From Flavobacteriales bacterium (lineage in GTDB: Bacteria; Bacteroidota; Bacteroidia; Flavobacteriales; Flavobacteriaceae), in NCBI GenBank assembly GCA_018335925.1, contig JAGXRF010000017.1:62001-126000 (forward strand): a DNA stretch of 64,000 nucleotides, read 5' to 3'. A program made the position numbers and the translations under genes. Under the pieces are notes generated by a model. It worked only from the letters and a program-made list of their open reading frames with translations, was not told the origin of the DNA and ran no database searches. Below are positions 17,563 through 26,081 of the stretch, in pieces; position 1 is the first letter of the stretch, and every line of letters starts with the position of its first letter.

Positions 17563-20046
17563 ATGATAGATACCAAGGATTTTGCTTTCATGGATGGCTA
17601 TCCAAAATTTGATTTTAAAGGTTTTATCAATCGTATCATTGGATATTGGTATTGGTTTGTATTATGTTGGATTATTGCCTACACCATTGCTTATCAAGTA
17701 AATGCCAGAAAACAAAAAGTATTTGCATTAGATACCACCATAGCTGTAAAAGAAGAAAGCAATCCATTTTTTACCTCCAACACAAGTTTAGTTTTTAATT
17801 GGGGTGGCACTTCAGATCAAGTTCAAAATATCATGACTACCATTCGTTCCAGAACACATAATGAAATGGTAGTGGAACGATTAGAATTTTATATAGATTA
17901 TTTACAACAAGGTAAATATCACTTAGAAGATGTATATGGAACCATCCCATTTTACTTTCAATTGGACAAAAGTAAAGGGCAATTGGCAGGTAAATTAGTT
18001 GAAGTTAAAGTATTGCCTGATAATTTTTTAGAAGTTACTATTGATTTAAGCACCCAAAATCAAATACCTGTTCACATTTACCAAAATCATACGATTGATC
18101 AAATTGCCATTTCACCAAAAAAATACACCTACAAAATAGCAACTGGTAAAAAAATTCAAACTCCGTTTTTAAATGGAACATTTTGGATGTTTCCAGACAG
18201 AAATGCTTCTATTGGAAGTACTTATATGATACGCTTTAACTCTTTAGATGGAACTGTTGGTGGTTATAGGAGAATTAAAGTAGAAACCGATGTAAAAGCT
18301 GGTTCGGTAATTAGAATTTCGTTGGATGGTAATAACAAAAAGCGAATTGTTGACTATTTAAACGCAACTGTAAAAGTTTTGATGAAAAGACAATTAGACA
18401 GAAAAAATCAGTTTGCGAACAACACCATCAACTTTATTGATAGTACCTTGGCTGCAATTGACAATACTTTAAAAGACAACCAACAAGAAATACAAGATTT
18501 TACCAGAAATAAAAATATTTTAGAAATAGAAAACGGAGGTTCGCAAATTTCTAGTAAACTATTGCAATACGAAACAGAAAAAGAAATGGCCAACAGAAAA
18601 CTGGCCTATTACAACAATTTAAAAACTTATTTAAACTCACGGACCACCGATTTTAGCAAGCTACCCGTTCCGGCTGTCGCAGGAATTGACGATCCAAATA
18701 TAGTCACCAATGTTTCCAAATTAATTTCTTTATCTAACGACAAAACAGAAATGGCATATACCCGAAAAAACAAAATTTTATTTGAGGGAATAGATAATGA
18801 AATGGAATCACTTAAAAAAATTATACTAGAAAACATACAATCAGCCAAATCCTCTATCAACTATGATTTGAATTTGGCACAAGCAAAGATTAACCAATTA
18901 GAGTCCTCTATCAAAAAATTACCCGAAGATCAGCAAGAGTACCTAAAAATCACTAGAAAATACAAACTAAACGACAATATATTTACCACTTTTTTAGCCA
19001 AAAGAAATGAGGCCAATATTGTAAAAGCAGCTAATTTATCCGACATCCACTTTATAGATAGTGCTAAAGATACTGGAGGTGGACAAATTGGTCCAGACAC
19101 TAATATTAATTATATACTCGCATTAATTTTTGGAGGATTAACCCCATTAATACTTATTTTTTTATTCTTTTTTGTTGACACTTCTATTTTGAAAATTGAA
19201 GATATTACAAACTTAACCAAAATACCAATTATAGGTGTAATTGGAATAAAAAACACAGATTCCAACCTATCTGTATATGAAAAACCAAAATCGGCTTTGT
19301 CAGAAAGTTTTAGAGCAGTAAGATCTTCTCTTCAATTTTTATACAAAAAGCAAGAAAAAGAAGGAGCAAAAACTTTAATGCTTACCTCAACCATTAGTGG
19401 AGAAGGAAAAACATTTTGTTCTTTAAACATTGCAACCGTTTTTGCATTAAGTGAAAGAAAAACTATTGTGATTGGGTTGGATTTAAGAAAACCAAAAATA
19501 TTTAACGATTTTGACATCAATAACGACAGTGGAGTAGTAAATTATCTCATTGGACAAAAAAAAATACAAGAAGTTATTCAACCTACTAAAATACCTAATT
19601 TAGATGTGATTACTTCTGGCCCTATCCCACCTAATCCTTCTGAGTTATTAATGAGCGATAGCTTGGGAGAATTAATCGATGAATTAAAACAAAAATATGA
19701 CTATATCATTTTAGATACTCCACCAGTTGGGTTGGTAACAGATGCTTTACAGCTCACCAATTTTGCAGATGTTATTTTATACGTTATCAGACAAAAAACC
19801 ACAAAAAAGGAAATGGTTACTTTATTAAATAACCGTTTAAAAAGAGGAGAAATGCAACATGTGAGTATTTTGTTTAATGGTTTTGAAACCAAAGCAAAAT
19901 ATGGATATGGTTACGGAAACTATTCTGGATACGGATATGGATACGGATATGGATACGGTGCATATAGCAATGGCTATCATGATGACAAAAAACCTAGTTG
20001 GAAACAAAAACTAAATTATTGGATAAAACGATGGAAAAAATCTTAA
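17563..20046 (+). CDS. Polysaccharide co-polymerase / BY-type tyrosine kinase (Wzc-like)
   Basis: An 827-residue fusion of a Wzz chain-length domain and a cytosolic bacterial tyrosine kinase. Membrane segments lie near residues 25-45 and 515-535, flanking a large periplasmic part with coiled coils. The kinase has Walker A S-T-I-S-G-E-G-K-T (609-617, Lys616), Walker A' around Asp640 (G-L-D-L-R-K-P) and Walker B I-I-L-D-T-P-P (715-721). The tail, residues 780-805, has 11 tyrosines alternating with glycine, the autophosphorylation cluster that governs polymer assembly. Its 3' end overlaps the next gene by 16 bases. Confidence 0.95.
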   Translation: MIDTKDFAFMDGYPKFDFKGFINRIIGYWYWFVLCWIIAYTIAYQVNARKQKVFALDTTIAVKEESNPFFTSNTSLVFNWGGTSDQVQNIMTTIRSRTHNEMVVERLEFYIDYLQQGKYHLEDVYGTIPFYFQLDKSKGQLAGKLVEVKVLPDNFLEVTIDLSTQNQIPVHIYQNHTIDQIAISPKKYTYKIATGKKIQTPFLNGTFWMFPDRNASIGSTYMIRFNSLDGTVGGYRRIKVETDVKAGSVIRISLDGNNKKRIVDYLNATVKVLMKRQLDRKNQFANNTINFIDSTLAAIDNTLKDNQQEIQDFTRNKNILEIENGGSQISSKLLQYETEKEMANRKLAYYNNLKTYLNSRTTDFSKLPVPAVAGIDDPNIVTNVSKLISLSNDKTEMAYTRKNKILFEGIDNEMESLKKIILENIQSAKSSINYDLNLAQAKINQLESSIKKLPEDQQEYLKITRKYKLNDNIFTTFLAKRNEANIVKAANLSDIHFIDSAKDTGGGQIGPDTNINYILALIFGGLTPLILIFLFFFVDTSILKIEDITNLTKIPIIGVIGIKNTDSNLSVYEKPKSALSESFRAVRSSLQFLYKKQEKEGAKTLMLTSTISGEGKTFCSLNIATVFALSERKTIVIGLDLRKPKIFNDFDINNDSGVVNYLIGQKKIQEVIQPTKIPNLDVITSGPIPPNPSELLMSDSLGELIDELKQKYDYIILDTPPVGLVTDALQLTNFADVILYVIRQKTTKKEMVTLLNNRLKRGEMQHVSILFNGFETKAKYGYGYGNYSGYGYGYGYGYGAYSNGYHDDKKPSWKQKLNYWIKRWKKS

Positions 20047-20999
20047 TTACAGGGGGTGCTGGTTTTATCGGCTCTAATTTGTGCGAGCATTTTTTAAGTA
20101 AAAATTACCAGGTAGTTTGCCTAGATAATTTTGCTACTGGACACCGGCACAACTTAACAAAATGCTTAGAAAATAAAAACTTTCAATTAATCGAAGGGGA
20201 TATTCGAAATTTAGAAACCTGTCAATATGCAGTAAAGGGAATTTCTTATGTTTTACATCAAGCTGCATTAGGTTCAGTTCCACGCTCCATAAATGATCCA
20301 ATAACAAGTAACGAAGTTAATGTAAATGGCTTCTTAAACATGCTAGTGGCATCAAGAGATGCCGGTGTAAAACGTTTTATTTATGCAGCAAGTTCCTCTA
20401 CATATGGAGATTCTGAGAGTCTTCCTAAAGTCGAAGACAAAATTGGAAAACCTTTGTCACCGTATGCCATAACCAAATATGTTAATGAACTATATGCAGA
20501 TATTTTTAACAAAACTTATGGCTTAGAAACTATTGGATTAAGATACTTTAATGTGTTTGGAAGAAAACAAGACCCAAATGGAGCATATGCAGCAGTAATT
20601 CCAAAATTTGTTAAATTGCTAATGAATCATGAATCACCTGTGATTAATGGTGATGGAAATTACTCAAGAGATTTCACATACATTGACAATGTGATTCAAA
20701 TGAATGAAAAAGCAATGTTAACTGAAAACCCCGATGCGGTAAATCAAGTATACAATACCGCTGTTGGTGACAGAACGAACTTAAACGACATGGTATATTT
20801 ACTTAAAAAATATTTAAGTGAAAAAGACCCAAAAATTGCTGAAGTTCATATTGTTTATGGGCCATATAGAAAAGGAGACATTCCTCACTCACTTGCAAGT
20901 GTGGAAAAAGCAAAAAAATTATTGAATTATCAACCAACCCACCATTTTGCTAAAGGCTTAGAAGAAGCGGTAAATTGGTATTGGGAAAATTTAAAATAG
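20031..20999 (+). CDS. NAD-dependent epimerase, UDP-GlcNAc C4-epimerase-like (WbpP/TviC type)
   Basis: A 322-residue extended SDR. The nucleotide motif GGAGFIG lies at residues 8-14 and the catalytic Y-x-x-x-K occurs as S-P-Y-A-I-T-K-Y. The C-terminal pattern [13 protein letters not shown] resembles WbpP/TviC enzymes that interconvert UDP-GlcNAc and UDP-GalNAc, or their uronic acids. The ATG at 20031 is chosen: the longer frame would overlap the kinase further and add non-conserved residues. It overlaps the kinase gene by 16 bases, suggesting coupling. With the neighbouring dehydrogenase it could make a uronic-acid sugar donor. Confidence 0.85.
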   Translation: MEKILITGGAGFIGSNLCEHFLSKNYQVVCLDNFATGHRHNLTKCLENKNFQLIEGDIRNLETCQYAVKGISYVLHQAALGSVPRSINDPITSNEVNVNGFLNMLVASRDAGVKRFIYAASSSTYGDSESLPKVEDKIGKPLSPYAITKYVNELYADIFNKTYGLETIGLRYFNVFGRKQDPNGAYAAVIPKFVKLLMNHESPVINGDGNYSRDFTYIDNVIQMNEKAMLTENPDAVNQVYNTAVGDRTNLNDMVYLLKKYLSEKDPKIAEVHIVYGPYRKGDIPHSLASVEKAKKLLNYQPTHHFAKGLEEAVNWYWENLK

Positions 21000-21003
21000 A
21001 ATC

Positions 21004-22395
21004 ATGAAGATTAGTAAAATTTGTTGTATTGGAGCAGGATATGTTGGTGGACCAACCATGGCAGTGATTGCACAAAAATGTCCGCATATTCAAGTAACTG
21101 TAGTAGATTTAAACGAAGTAAGAATTGCAGCTTGGAACGATCCGGATGTTAGTAAATTACCTATTTACGAACCAGGTTTAGATCAAATTGTTGCAGAAGC
21201 CAGAGGAAGAAACTTGTTTTTTTCCACTAATGTTGACCAAGCCATTGAAGAAGCTGAAATGATTTTTATTTCGGTAAATACACCTACCAAAACATATGGT
21301 ACAGGTAAAGGGATGGCATCAGATTTAAAATATATTGAGCTTTCAGCTCGTCAAATAGCAAGAGTTGCCAAAACAGATAAAATAGTTGTAGAAAAATCTA
21401 CTTTACCAGTAAAAACTGCACAAACCATTAAAGATATTTTAACCCATACTGGAAACGGTATTAAATTTCAAATTTTATCTAATCCAGAGTTTTTAGCCGA
21501 AGGAACAGCGGTTGAAGACCTCTTACAACCAGATAGAGTGTTGATTGGAGGTGACCAAACCACAGAAGGCTTACAAGCCATACAGAGCTTGGTAGATATT
21601 TATGCACAATGGATTCCAAAAGAAAGAATCCTTACTACCAACTTATGGTCGTCTGAATTATCAAAACTTACTGCTAATGCATTTTTGGCACAAAGAGTAT
21701 CTTCTATAAATGCCATTTCCGAATTGTGTGAGGTTACCGGAGCAAATGTGGATGAAGTTGCGAGAGCTATTGGAAGTGATTCCAGAATTGGTTCAAAATT
21801 TTTAAAAGCATCTGTTGGATTTGGAGGATCTTGCTTTCAGAAAGATATTTTAAACTTGGTTTACATTGCCAAATCTTACGGCTTACAAGAAGTTGCAGAT
21901 TATTGGGAGCAGGTAATTATTATGAACGACCACCAAAAAAACCGATTTGCACGAAAAGTTGTCAAAACCTTATACAATACCGTTGCTGGTAAAAAAATTG
22001 CTTTTTTAGGTTGGGCTTTTAAAAAGGATACCAACGACACCAGAGAATCTGCAGCAATTTATGTGGCTGATACGCTAATAAATGAACAAGCAGATATTGC
22101 GGTTTATGACCCAAAAGTTTCTGAAAAGCAAATGCTGAACGATTTGAATTATTTGCAAAGCAGAAGTGAAGAAGAAAACCAAAAAGCGGTAAAAACTTCT
22201 GCAAATGCCTATGATGCTTGTAAAGATGCCCATGCCATATTAATTTTAACCGAATGGGATGAATTCAAAACATTAAATTGGGAAAAAGTATATCAAAACA
22301 TGCTAAAGCCAGCATTTATATTCGATGGGAGAAACTTATTAGATAGAGGAACATTGGAAAAAATTGGATTTATATATCACGGAACGGGAAAATAA
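21004..22395 (+). CDS. ugd: UDP-glucose 6-dehydrogenase, animal-like form
   Basis: A 463-residue NAD-dependent enzyme oxidising UDP-glucose to UDP-glucuronate in two steps. The NAD motif G-A-G-Y-V-G lies at residues 10-15. The catalytic Cys277 sits in [11 protein letters not shown], one position from Cys276 of the human enzyme. The N terminus ([13 protein letters not shown]) and the [11 protein letters not shown] block look like metazoan UGDH, unlike shorter bacterial Ugd proteins. It begins 4 bases after the epimerase and should feed the same polymer. A WbpO-type UDP-HexNAc dehydrogenase is less likely given this similarity. Confidence 0.88.
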   Translation: MKISKICCIGAGYVGGPTMAVIAQKCPHIQVTVVDLNEVRIAAWNDPDVSKLPIYEPGLDQIVAEARGRNLFFSTNVDQAIEEAEMIFISVNTPTKTYGTGKGMASDLKYIELSARQIARVAKTDKIVVEKSTLPVKTAQTIKDILTHTGNGIKFQILSNPEFLAEGTAVEDLLQPDRVLIGGDQTTEGLQAIQSLVDIYAQWIPKERILTTNLWSSELSKLTANAFLAQRVSSINAISELCEVTGANVDEVARAIGSDSRIGSKFLKASVGFGGSCFQKDILNLVYIAKSYGLQEVADYWEQVIIMNDHQKNRFARKVVKTLYNTVAGKKIAFLGWAFKKDTNDTRESAAIYVADTLINEQADIAVYDPKVSEKQMLNDLNYLQSRSEEENQKAVKTSANAYDACKDAHAILILTEWDEFKTLNWEKVYQNMLKPAFIFDGRNLLDRGTLEKIGFIYHGTGK

Positions 22396-22396
22396 A

Positions 22397-23452
22397 ATGG
22401 AGCAAAAAAAAATATTAATTACCGGAGGAGCCGGATTTATAGGCTCACATGTCGTAAGACGATTTGTTCAAAGTTATCCAAATTATCACATTTATAATTT
22501 GGATGCATTGACTTATGCTGGTAATCTAGAAAATTTAAAAGATATTGAATCGGCTTCCAATTATCATTTTATCAAAGCGGATATTACCGAAGCCTCCTTG
22601 GTTCAAGATATTTTTGAACGTCATCAGTTTGATGGCATAATTCACTTGGCAGCTGAATCGCATGTAGATAGATCTATTTCCGATCCTTTAGCTTTTGTTA
22701 AAACCAATGTGTTTGGAACTGTAAATTTGTTAAACGCTGCAAAAAGCATCTGGAAAAACAATACCGAAAACAAACGATTTTACCACATTAGCACGGATGA
22801 AGTTTATGGAACTTTAGGAGAAACAGGATTGTTTACAGAAGAAACCCCATACGCACCTAATTCACCTTATTCTGCATCCAAAGCAAGCTCCGATCATTTT
22901 GTAAGGGCTTACGGAGAAACCTATGGCATGCCAATTGTTGTAAGCAACTGCTCCAACAATTATGGACCAAATCATTTCCCCGAAAAATTAATTCCTCTTT
23001 TTATCAATAACATCATTGAACAAAAACCTTTGCCAGTTTATGGTGATGGAAATTATACCCGTGATTGGTTGTATGTTGTAGATCACGCAAAAGCAATCGA
23101 CTTGATATTTCATCAAGGAAAAAACCATGAGACTTATAATATTGGTGGATTTAATGAATGGAAAAACATTGATTTGGTAAAACTTTTATGTGAATTGATG
23201 GATAAAAAACTAGGAAAAACTCAAGGAACTTCTTCACAATTGATCACTTTTGTTAAAGACAGACCTGGTCACGACTTGCGTTATGCCATTGATGCAACAA
23301 AAATACAACGAGAATTAGGTTGGGAACCAAGTGTAACTTTTGAACAAGGCTTGCAAATGACCATCGATTGGTATTTTGAAAATCAAGACTGGTTAAAAAA
23401 TGTTACTAGCGGAAGTTATCAAACCTATTACCAAACCCAATATTCTATCTAA
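22397..23452 (+). CDS. rmlB: dTDP-glucose 4,6-dehydratase
   Basis: A 351-residue RmlB, which makes dTDP-4-keto-6-deoxyglucose, the precursor of dTDP-rhamnose and related sugars. The motif [13 protein letters not shown] is near the N terminus, S-T-D-E-V-Y-G-T-L-G is the RmlB active-site block, and Y-S-A-S-K is the catalytic pair. The R-P-G-H-D-x-R-Y-A-I-D segment near the C terminus is family-specific. It starts 1 base after the ugd stop codon; the longer frame overlapping ugd lacks conservation. RmlA, RmlC and RmlD are not in the window, so they must be elsewhere if rhamnose is the product. Confidence 0.95.
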   Translation: MEQKKILITGGAGFIGSHVVRRFVQSYPNYHIYNLDALTYAGNLENLKDIESASNYHFIKADITEASLVQDIFERHQFDGIIHLAAESHVDRSISDPLAFVKTNVFGTVNLLNAAKSIWKNNTENKRFYHISTDEVYGTLGETGLFTEETPYAPNSPYSASKASSDHFVRAYGETYGMPIVVSNCSNNYGPNHFPEKLIPLFINNIIEQKPLPVYGDGNYTRDWLYVVDHAKAIDLIFHQGKNHETYNIGGFNEWKNIDLVKLLCELMDKKLGKTQGTSSQLITFVKDRPGHDLRYAIDATKIQRELGWEPSVTFEQGLQMTIDWYFENQDWLKNVTSGSYQTYYQTQYSI

Positions 23453-23457
23453 GTTTT

Positions 23458-23916
23458 ATGCCCTGGTATGCCATATACACCAAGCCACGTAGTGAAAAAA
23501 AAGTTGCTGTTGAATTAAGAAAAAAAGGATGGAATGTATACTGCCCGATGGTGCAAACCATCCGTCAGTGGAGCGACAGAAAAAAGAAAGTTGAAGTTCC
23601 GTTAATCAATTCTTATATTTTTGTACAAGTAGATGAAAATACTAAAGCCTCAAACTTATTAGTAACAGGAACCATTAAAATTTTGATGTTTGAAGGCAAA
23701 CCGGCAATTATTTCAGATAATGAAATTGAAATTTTGCAAAATTACTCCAAAGGAGTTTTTCAACATATTTCAATTGAAAACTATCAAATTGGTGATAAAA
23801 TCATAATTCCAGAGGGAGCGTTTAAAAATATAGAAGGAATTGTGCATCAAACAAGTTCTAATAAATTGACAATTATTTTACCAAGCTTAGGAATGAAAGT
23901 AATTTTGGAAAAATAA
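23458..23916 (+). CDS. UpxY-family transcription antiterminator (NusG paralogue)
   Basis: A 152-residue NusG-like protein: an N-terminal NGN domain (W-Y-A-I-Y-T-K-P-R-S-E-K-K at 3-15) and a short KOW-type C terminus (I-G-D-K-I-I-I-P-E-G-A-F-K-N-I-E-G). In Bacteroides and flavobacteria such paralogues bind RNA polymerase transcribing polysaccharide operons and prevent premature termination. UpxY genes usually lead the operon. Here the gene is near the 3' end, 5 bases after rmlB, so its target may include a polysaccharide locus elsewhere. Confidence 0.88.
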   Translation: MPWYAIYTKPRSEKKVAVELRKKGWNVYCPMVQTIRQWSDRKKKVEVPLINSYIFVQVDENTKASNLLVTGTIKILMFEGKPAIISDNEIEILQNYSKGVFQHISIENYQIGDKIIIPEGAFKNIEGIVHQTSSNKLTIILPSLGMKVILEK

Positions 23917-23921
23917 ATTAC

Positions 23922-24350
23922 ATGTTATTCAATGTCTCTTATAATGAACCTAAAGTAAACCAAGCCATTGAGGAGTTGGTTGGCAAATCGTTTGGATTGT
24001 TTGAAAATATCAAACTTAATGGAACAGGTTCTCCTAGGTTACTTATTCACAAAGCAAGTGAAGAAATTCAAACCTTATTAGATTATGATCATAACTTAAA
24101 TTATTGTAACATTGAATTAAGGCCTAAAGGAATCATTATTAGGTTTCGATCTTTATTAGAAACCTATGGTTTGGCCATACCATATTACAAATTGGTTGTG
24201 TTTAAACCTGCAAACTTTCTTTCATTACATGCAGACCATCATTTGATATCGGTTGAATTTCCTGCAAAAAATGCTGGAATACATCAGTTTTACGAAAAAA
24301 TGATGGCACAGAAAGTTAAAAACACTCCTTCAAATATCGATGATTTGTGA
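23922..24350 (+). CDS. Conserved-looking protein of the polysaccharide operon, unknown function
   Basis: I do not recognise this 142-residue soluble protein. It has no signal peptide and no membrane segment. Secondary structure should be mixed alpha/beta: an N-terminal amphipathic helix, an R-L-L-I-H-K strand, and a central stretch of beta strands (N-I-E-L-R-P-K-G-I-I-I-R-F, Y-Y-K-L-V-V-F). A run of His residues occurs near L-H-A-D-H-H-L-I. It starts 5 bases after the antiterminator, so the two are probably co-expressed. The stop codon at 24348-24350 directly precedes the -7 box of marC. Confidence 0.7.
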   Translation: MLFNVSYNEPKVNQAIEELVGKSFGLFENIKLNGTGSPRLLIHKASEEIQTLLDYDHNLNYCNIELRPKGIIIRFRSLLETYGLAIPYYKLVVFKPANFLSLHADHHLISVEFPAKNAGIHQFYEKMMAQKVKNTPSNIDDL

Positions 24351-24358
24351 TACCTTTG
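24351..24358 (+). promoter_or_regulatory. Putative -7 box (TACCTTTG) for marC
   Basis: Exact TAnnTTTG match 17 bases before the marC ATG. It suggests marC is a separate transcription unit from the polysaccharide operon. Confidence 0.4.
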
Positions 24359-24375
24359 TTCAAAAGGATCTTTTC

Positions 24376-24996
24376 ATGGAAATATTTTTTTTGGTTTTTG
24401 TCGCTCTTTTTTCAGTAATTAATCCATTAGGATGTATTCCAATTTTTGTTGGATTAACACAAGACTATACCAAACACGAACGAAGAAGAGTGGCTTTGTG
24501 GGCAGCAATTGATGTGGCTTTAATTTTATTGGTTTCTTTTTTTGTTGGAGAATATGTACTTCAATTTTTTGGAATAAGTATTGATGCTTTGCGAATTGCA
24601 GGTGGATTGATTATTGCCAGTTCAGGTTTTTCGTTACTTTCCGGAAAATTTAGCCGAACCAGAGGCGTTACAAAAGACGTGGAAACAGATGCCCAAAGTA
24701 GAGACGATATTGCTTTAACTCCACTTGCCATACCGATGTTAGCTGGTCCAGGGTCTATTTCTCTATTAATTGCTATGCATCAAGACTACACTTCTACTTT
24801 GGAAATCATTTTACTTTGTGCTGCAATTTTAGCTGTATCCTCAGTTATTTTCTTTGTTCTAAAAAGTGCTCATTATCTTTCCAAAATTCTTGGAGCTTCG
24901 GGTATTGTGGCTATTTCTCGTATCATTGGATTTATTGTAATTGCCATCGGAGTTCAATACATTATTAGCTCTATTACCAACGTTTTTAAATTATAA
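24376..24996 (+). CDS. MarC-family integral membrane protein
   Basis: A 206-residue MarC/SNARE-associated-type membrane protein with six hydrophobic helices and the family landmarks S-V-I-N-P-L-G near residue 15 and P-L-A-I-P-M-L-A-G-P-G-S-I near residue 120. MarC proteins have no settled function; the antibiotic-resistance link given by the name has not held up. The frame opens at 24340, but the -7 box at 24351-24358 and family alignment favour ATG 24376. Confidence 0.88.
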   Translation: MEIFFLVFVALFSVINPLGCIPIFVGLTQDYTKHERRRVALWAAIDVALILLVSFFVGEYVLQFFGISIDALRIAGGLIIASSGFSLLSGKFSRTRGVTKDVETDAQSRDDIALTPLAIPMLAGPGSISLLIAMHQDYTSTLEIILLCAAILAVSSVIFFVLKSAHYLSKILGASGIVAISRIIGFIVIAIGVQYIISSITNVFKL

Positions 24997-25056
24997 CAAC
25001 TTCATAATAAAACTCTTAGATGCACTTTTTTTTTAATTTTTTAATATCGTTTAAAT

Positions 25057-25064
25057 TATTTTTG
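25057..25064 (+). promoter_or_regulatory. Putative -7 box (TATTTTTG) for the Fic gene
   Basis: Exact TAnnTTTG match 24 bases before the ATG at 25089; no -33 TTG found. Confidence 0.4.
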
Positions 25065-25088
25065 TATATTTACCGATATTAAAATATT

Positions 25089-26042
25089 ATGGATTGGGGC
25101 AAAATCACTTTAACCTATGAACAACAAGATACTTTGCGTAGGTTAACGAAAAAAAAACAACTGTTGGATACTTTCCGACCAATCCCTCCCATGGTAATCA
25201 AAAGCATTCAAGAGGCATTAACTGTTGAGTGGACCTATCATTCCAATAGCATTGAAGGCAACACCTTAACCTTACAAGAAACCAAAATGGTTTTAGAAGA
25301 AGGGTTTACCATTAAAGGTAAAAGTTTAAGAGAGCACTTTGAAGCAGTAAACCACCAAGAGGGTATTGAATTTGTTCAAAATTTGGTGGCTTCAAATTAT
25401 CAAATCACAGAAAAAGATGTATTAGATACCCATGCTTTGGTACTCCAAAAAATTGAGAAAGATTTTGCCGGTAGGTATCGAACTGGGGGTGTAAGAATTT
25501 CTGGTGCAAATTTTATTCCACCAAATGCCCTAAAAGTATCCACCTTAATGGAAGAATTATTTTTGTGGGTAAATAAGCACAGTGCTCATTTACATCCTGT
25601 GGTAAGAGCCACTATTTTTCATCATCGATTTGTGCATATTCACCCTTTTTTTGATGGAAATGGCAGAACGGTACGATTGCTTTTTAATTTATTATTAATG
25701 AAAGATGGCTACACTCCTGCCATAATACTTAAAGAAGATCGGAAAAAGTATTATGATGCCTTGAATGAAGCAAATCTAGGCAACTACTATAAATTAGTAC
25801 TATTGGTAATGCAAGCAGAGGAAAGAACCTTAAATATATACCTCAATGCTTTAACAAATAATGATGATTACCAACCCATACAGCAAATTGTAAACGAACC
25901 TGAAAGCCGATATGGGCAGGAATACGTTAGTTTGTTAGCAAGGCAAGGAAAAATAGATGCTTACAAAGAAAATGGCGTATGGTATACTTCTAAAGATGCT
26001 ATACAAAATTACGTTCAAAACCGTAAACGAAAAAGATTATAA
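25089..26042 (+). CDS. Fic-domain protein (class II, self-inhibited AMPylase-like)
   Basis: A 317-residue Fic protein that should transfer AMP from ATP to a target protein hydroxyl, or reverse that reaction. The catalytic motif HPFFDGNGRTVR is complete at residues 185-196 with His185. The N-terminal inhibitory motif S-N-S-I-E-G-N is at 52-58, with Glu56 as the blocking residue, which makes it a class II Fic with its own brake rather than a toxin needing a separate antitoxin. A C-terminal winged-helix-like part (about 275-315) ends in a basic RKRKRL tail. It is a lone gene with its own -7 box and terminator. Confidence 0.93.
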   Translation: MDWGKITLTYEQQDTLRRLTKKKQLLDTFRPIPPMVIKSIQEALTVEWTYHSNSIEGNTLTLQETKMVLEEGFTIKGKSLREHFEAVNHQEGIEFVQNLVASNYQITEKDVLDTHALVLQKIEKDFAGRYRTGGVRISGANFIPPNALKVSTLMEELFLWVNKHSAHLHPVVRATIFHHRFVHIHPFFDGNGRTVRLLFNLLLMKDGYTPAIILKEDRKKYYDALNEANLGNYYKLVLLVMQAEERTLNIYLNALTNNDDYQPIQQIVNEPESRYGQEYVSLLARQGKIDAYKENGVWYTSKDAIQNYVQNRKRKRL

Positions 26043-26045
26043 AAA

Positions 26046-26079
26046 AAGGACAACTCATTTTGGTTGTCCTTATTTTTTT
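26046..26079. terminator. Bidirectional rho-independent terminator
   Basis: Perfect 9-bp stem AAGGACAAC (26046-26054) with GTTGTCCTT (26063-26071), then a T run; A run on the left side. It serves both the Fic gene and the convergent ctlX. Confidence 0.85.
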
Positions 26080-26081
26080 GG

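Noticed and set aside
25089..26042. Fic gene as toxin of a toxin-antitoxin pair
   Set aside because: The inhibitory motif is inside the same protein and no small antitoxin frame precedes it.
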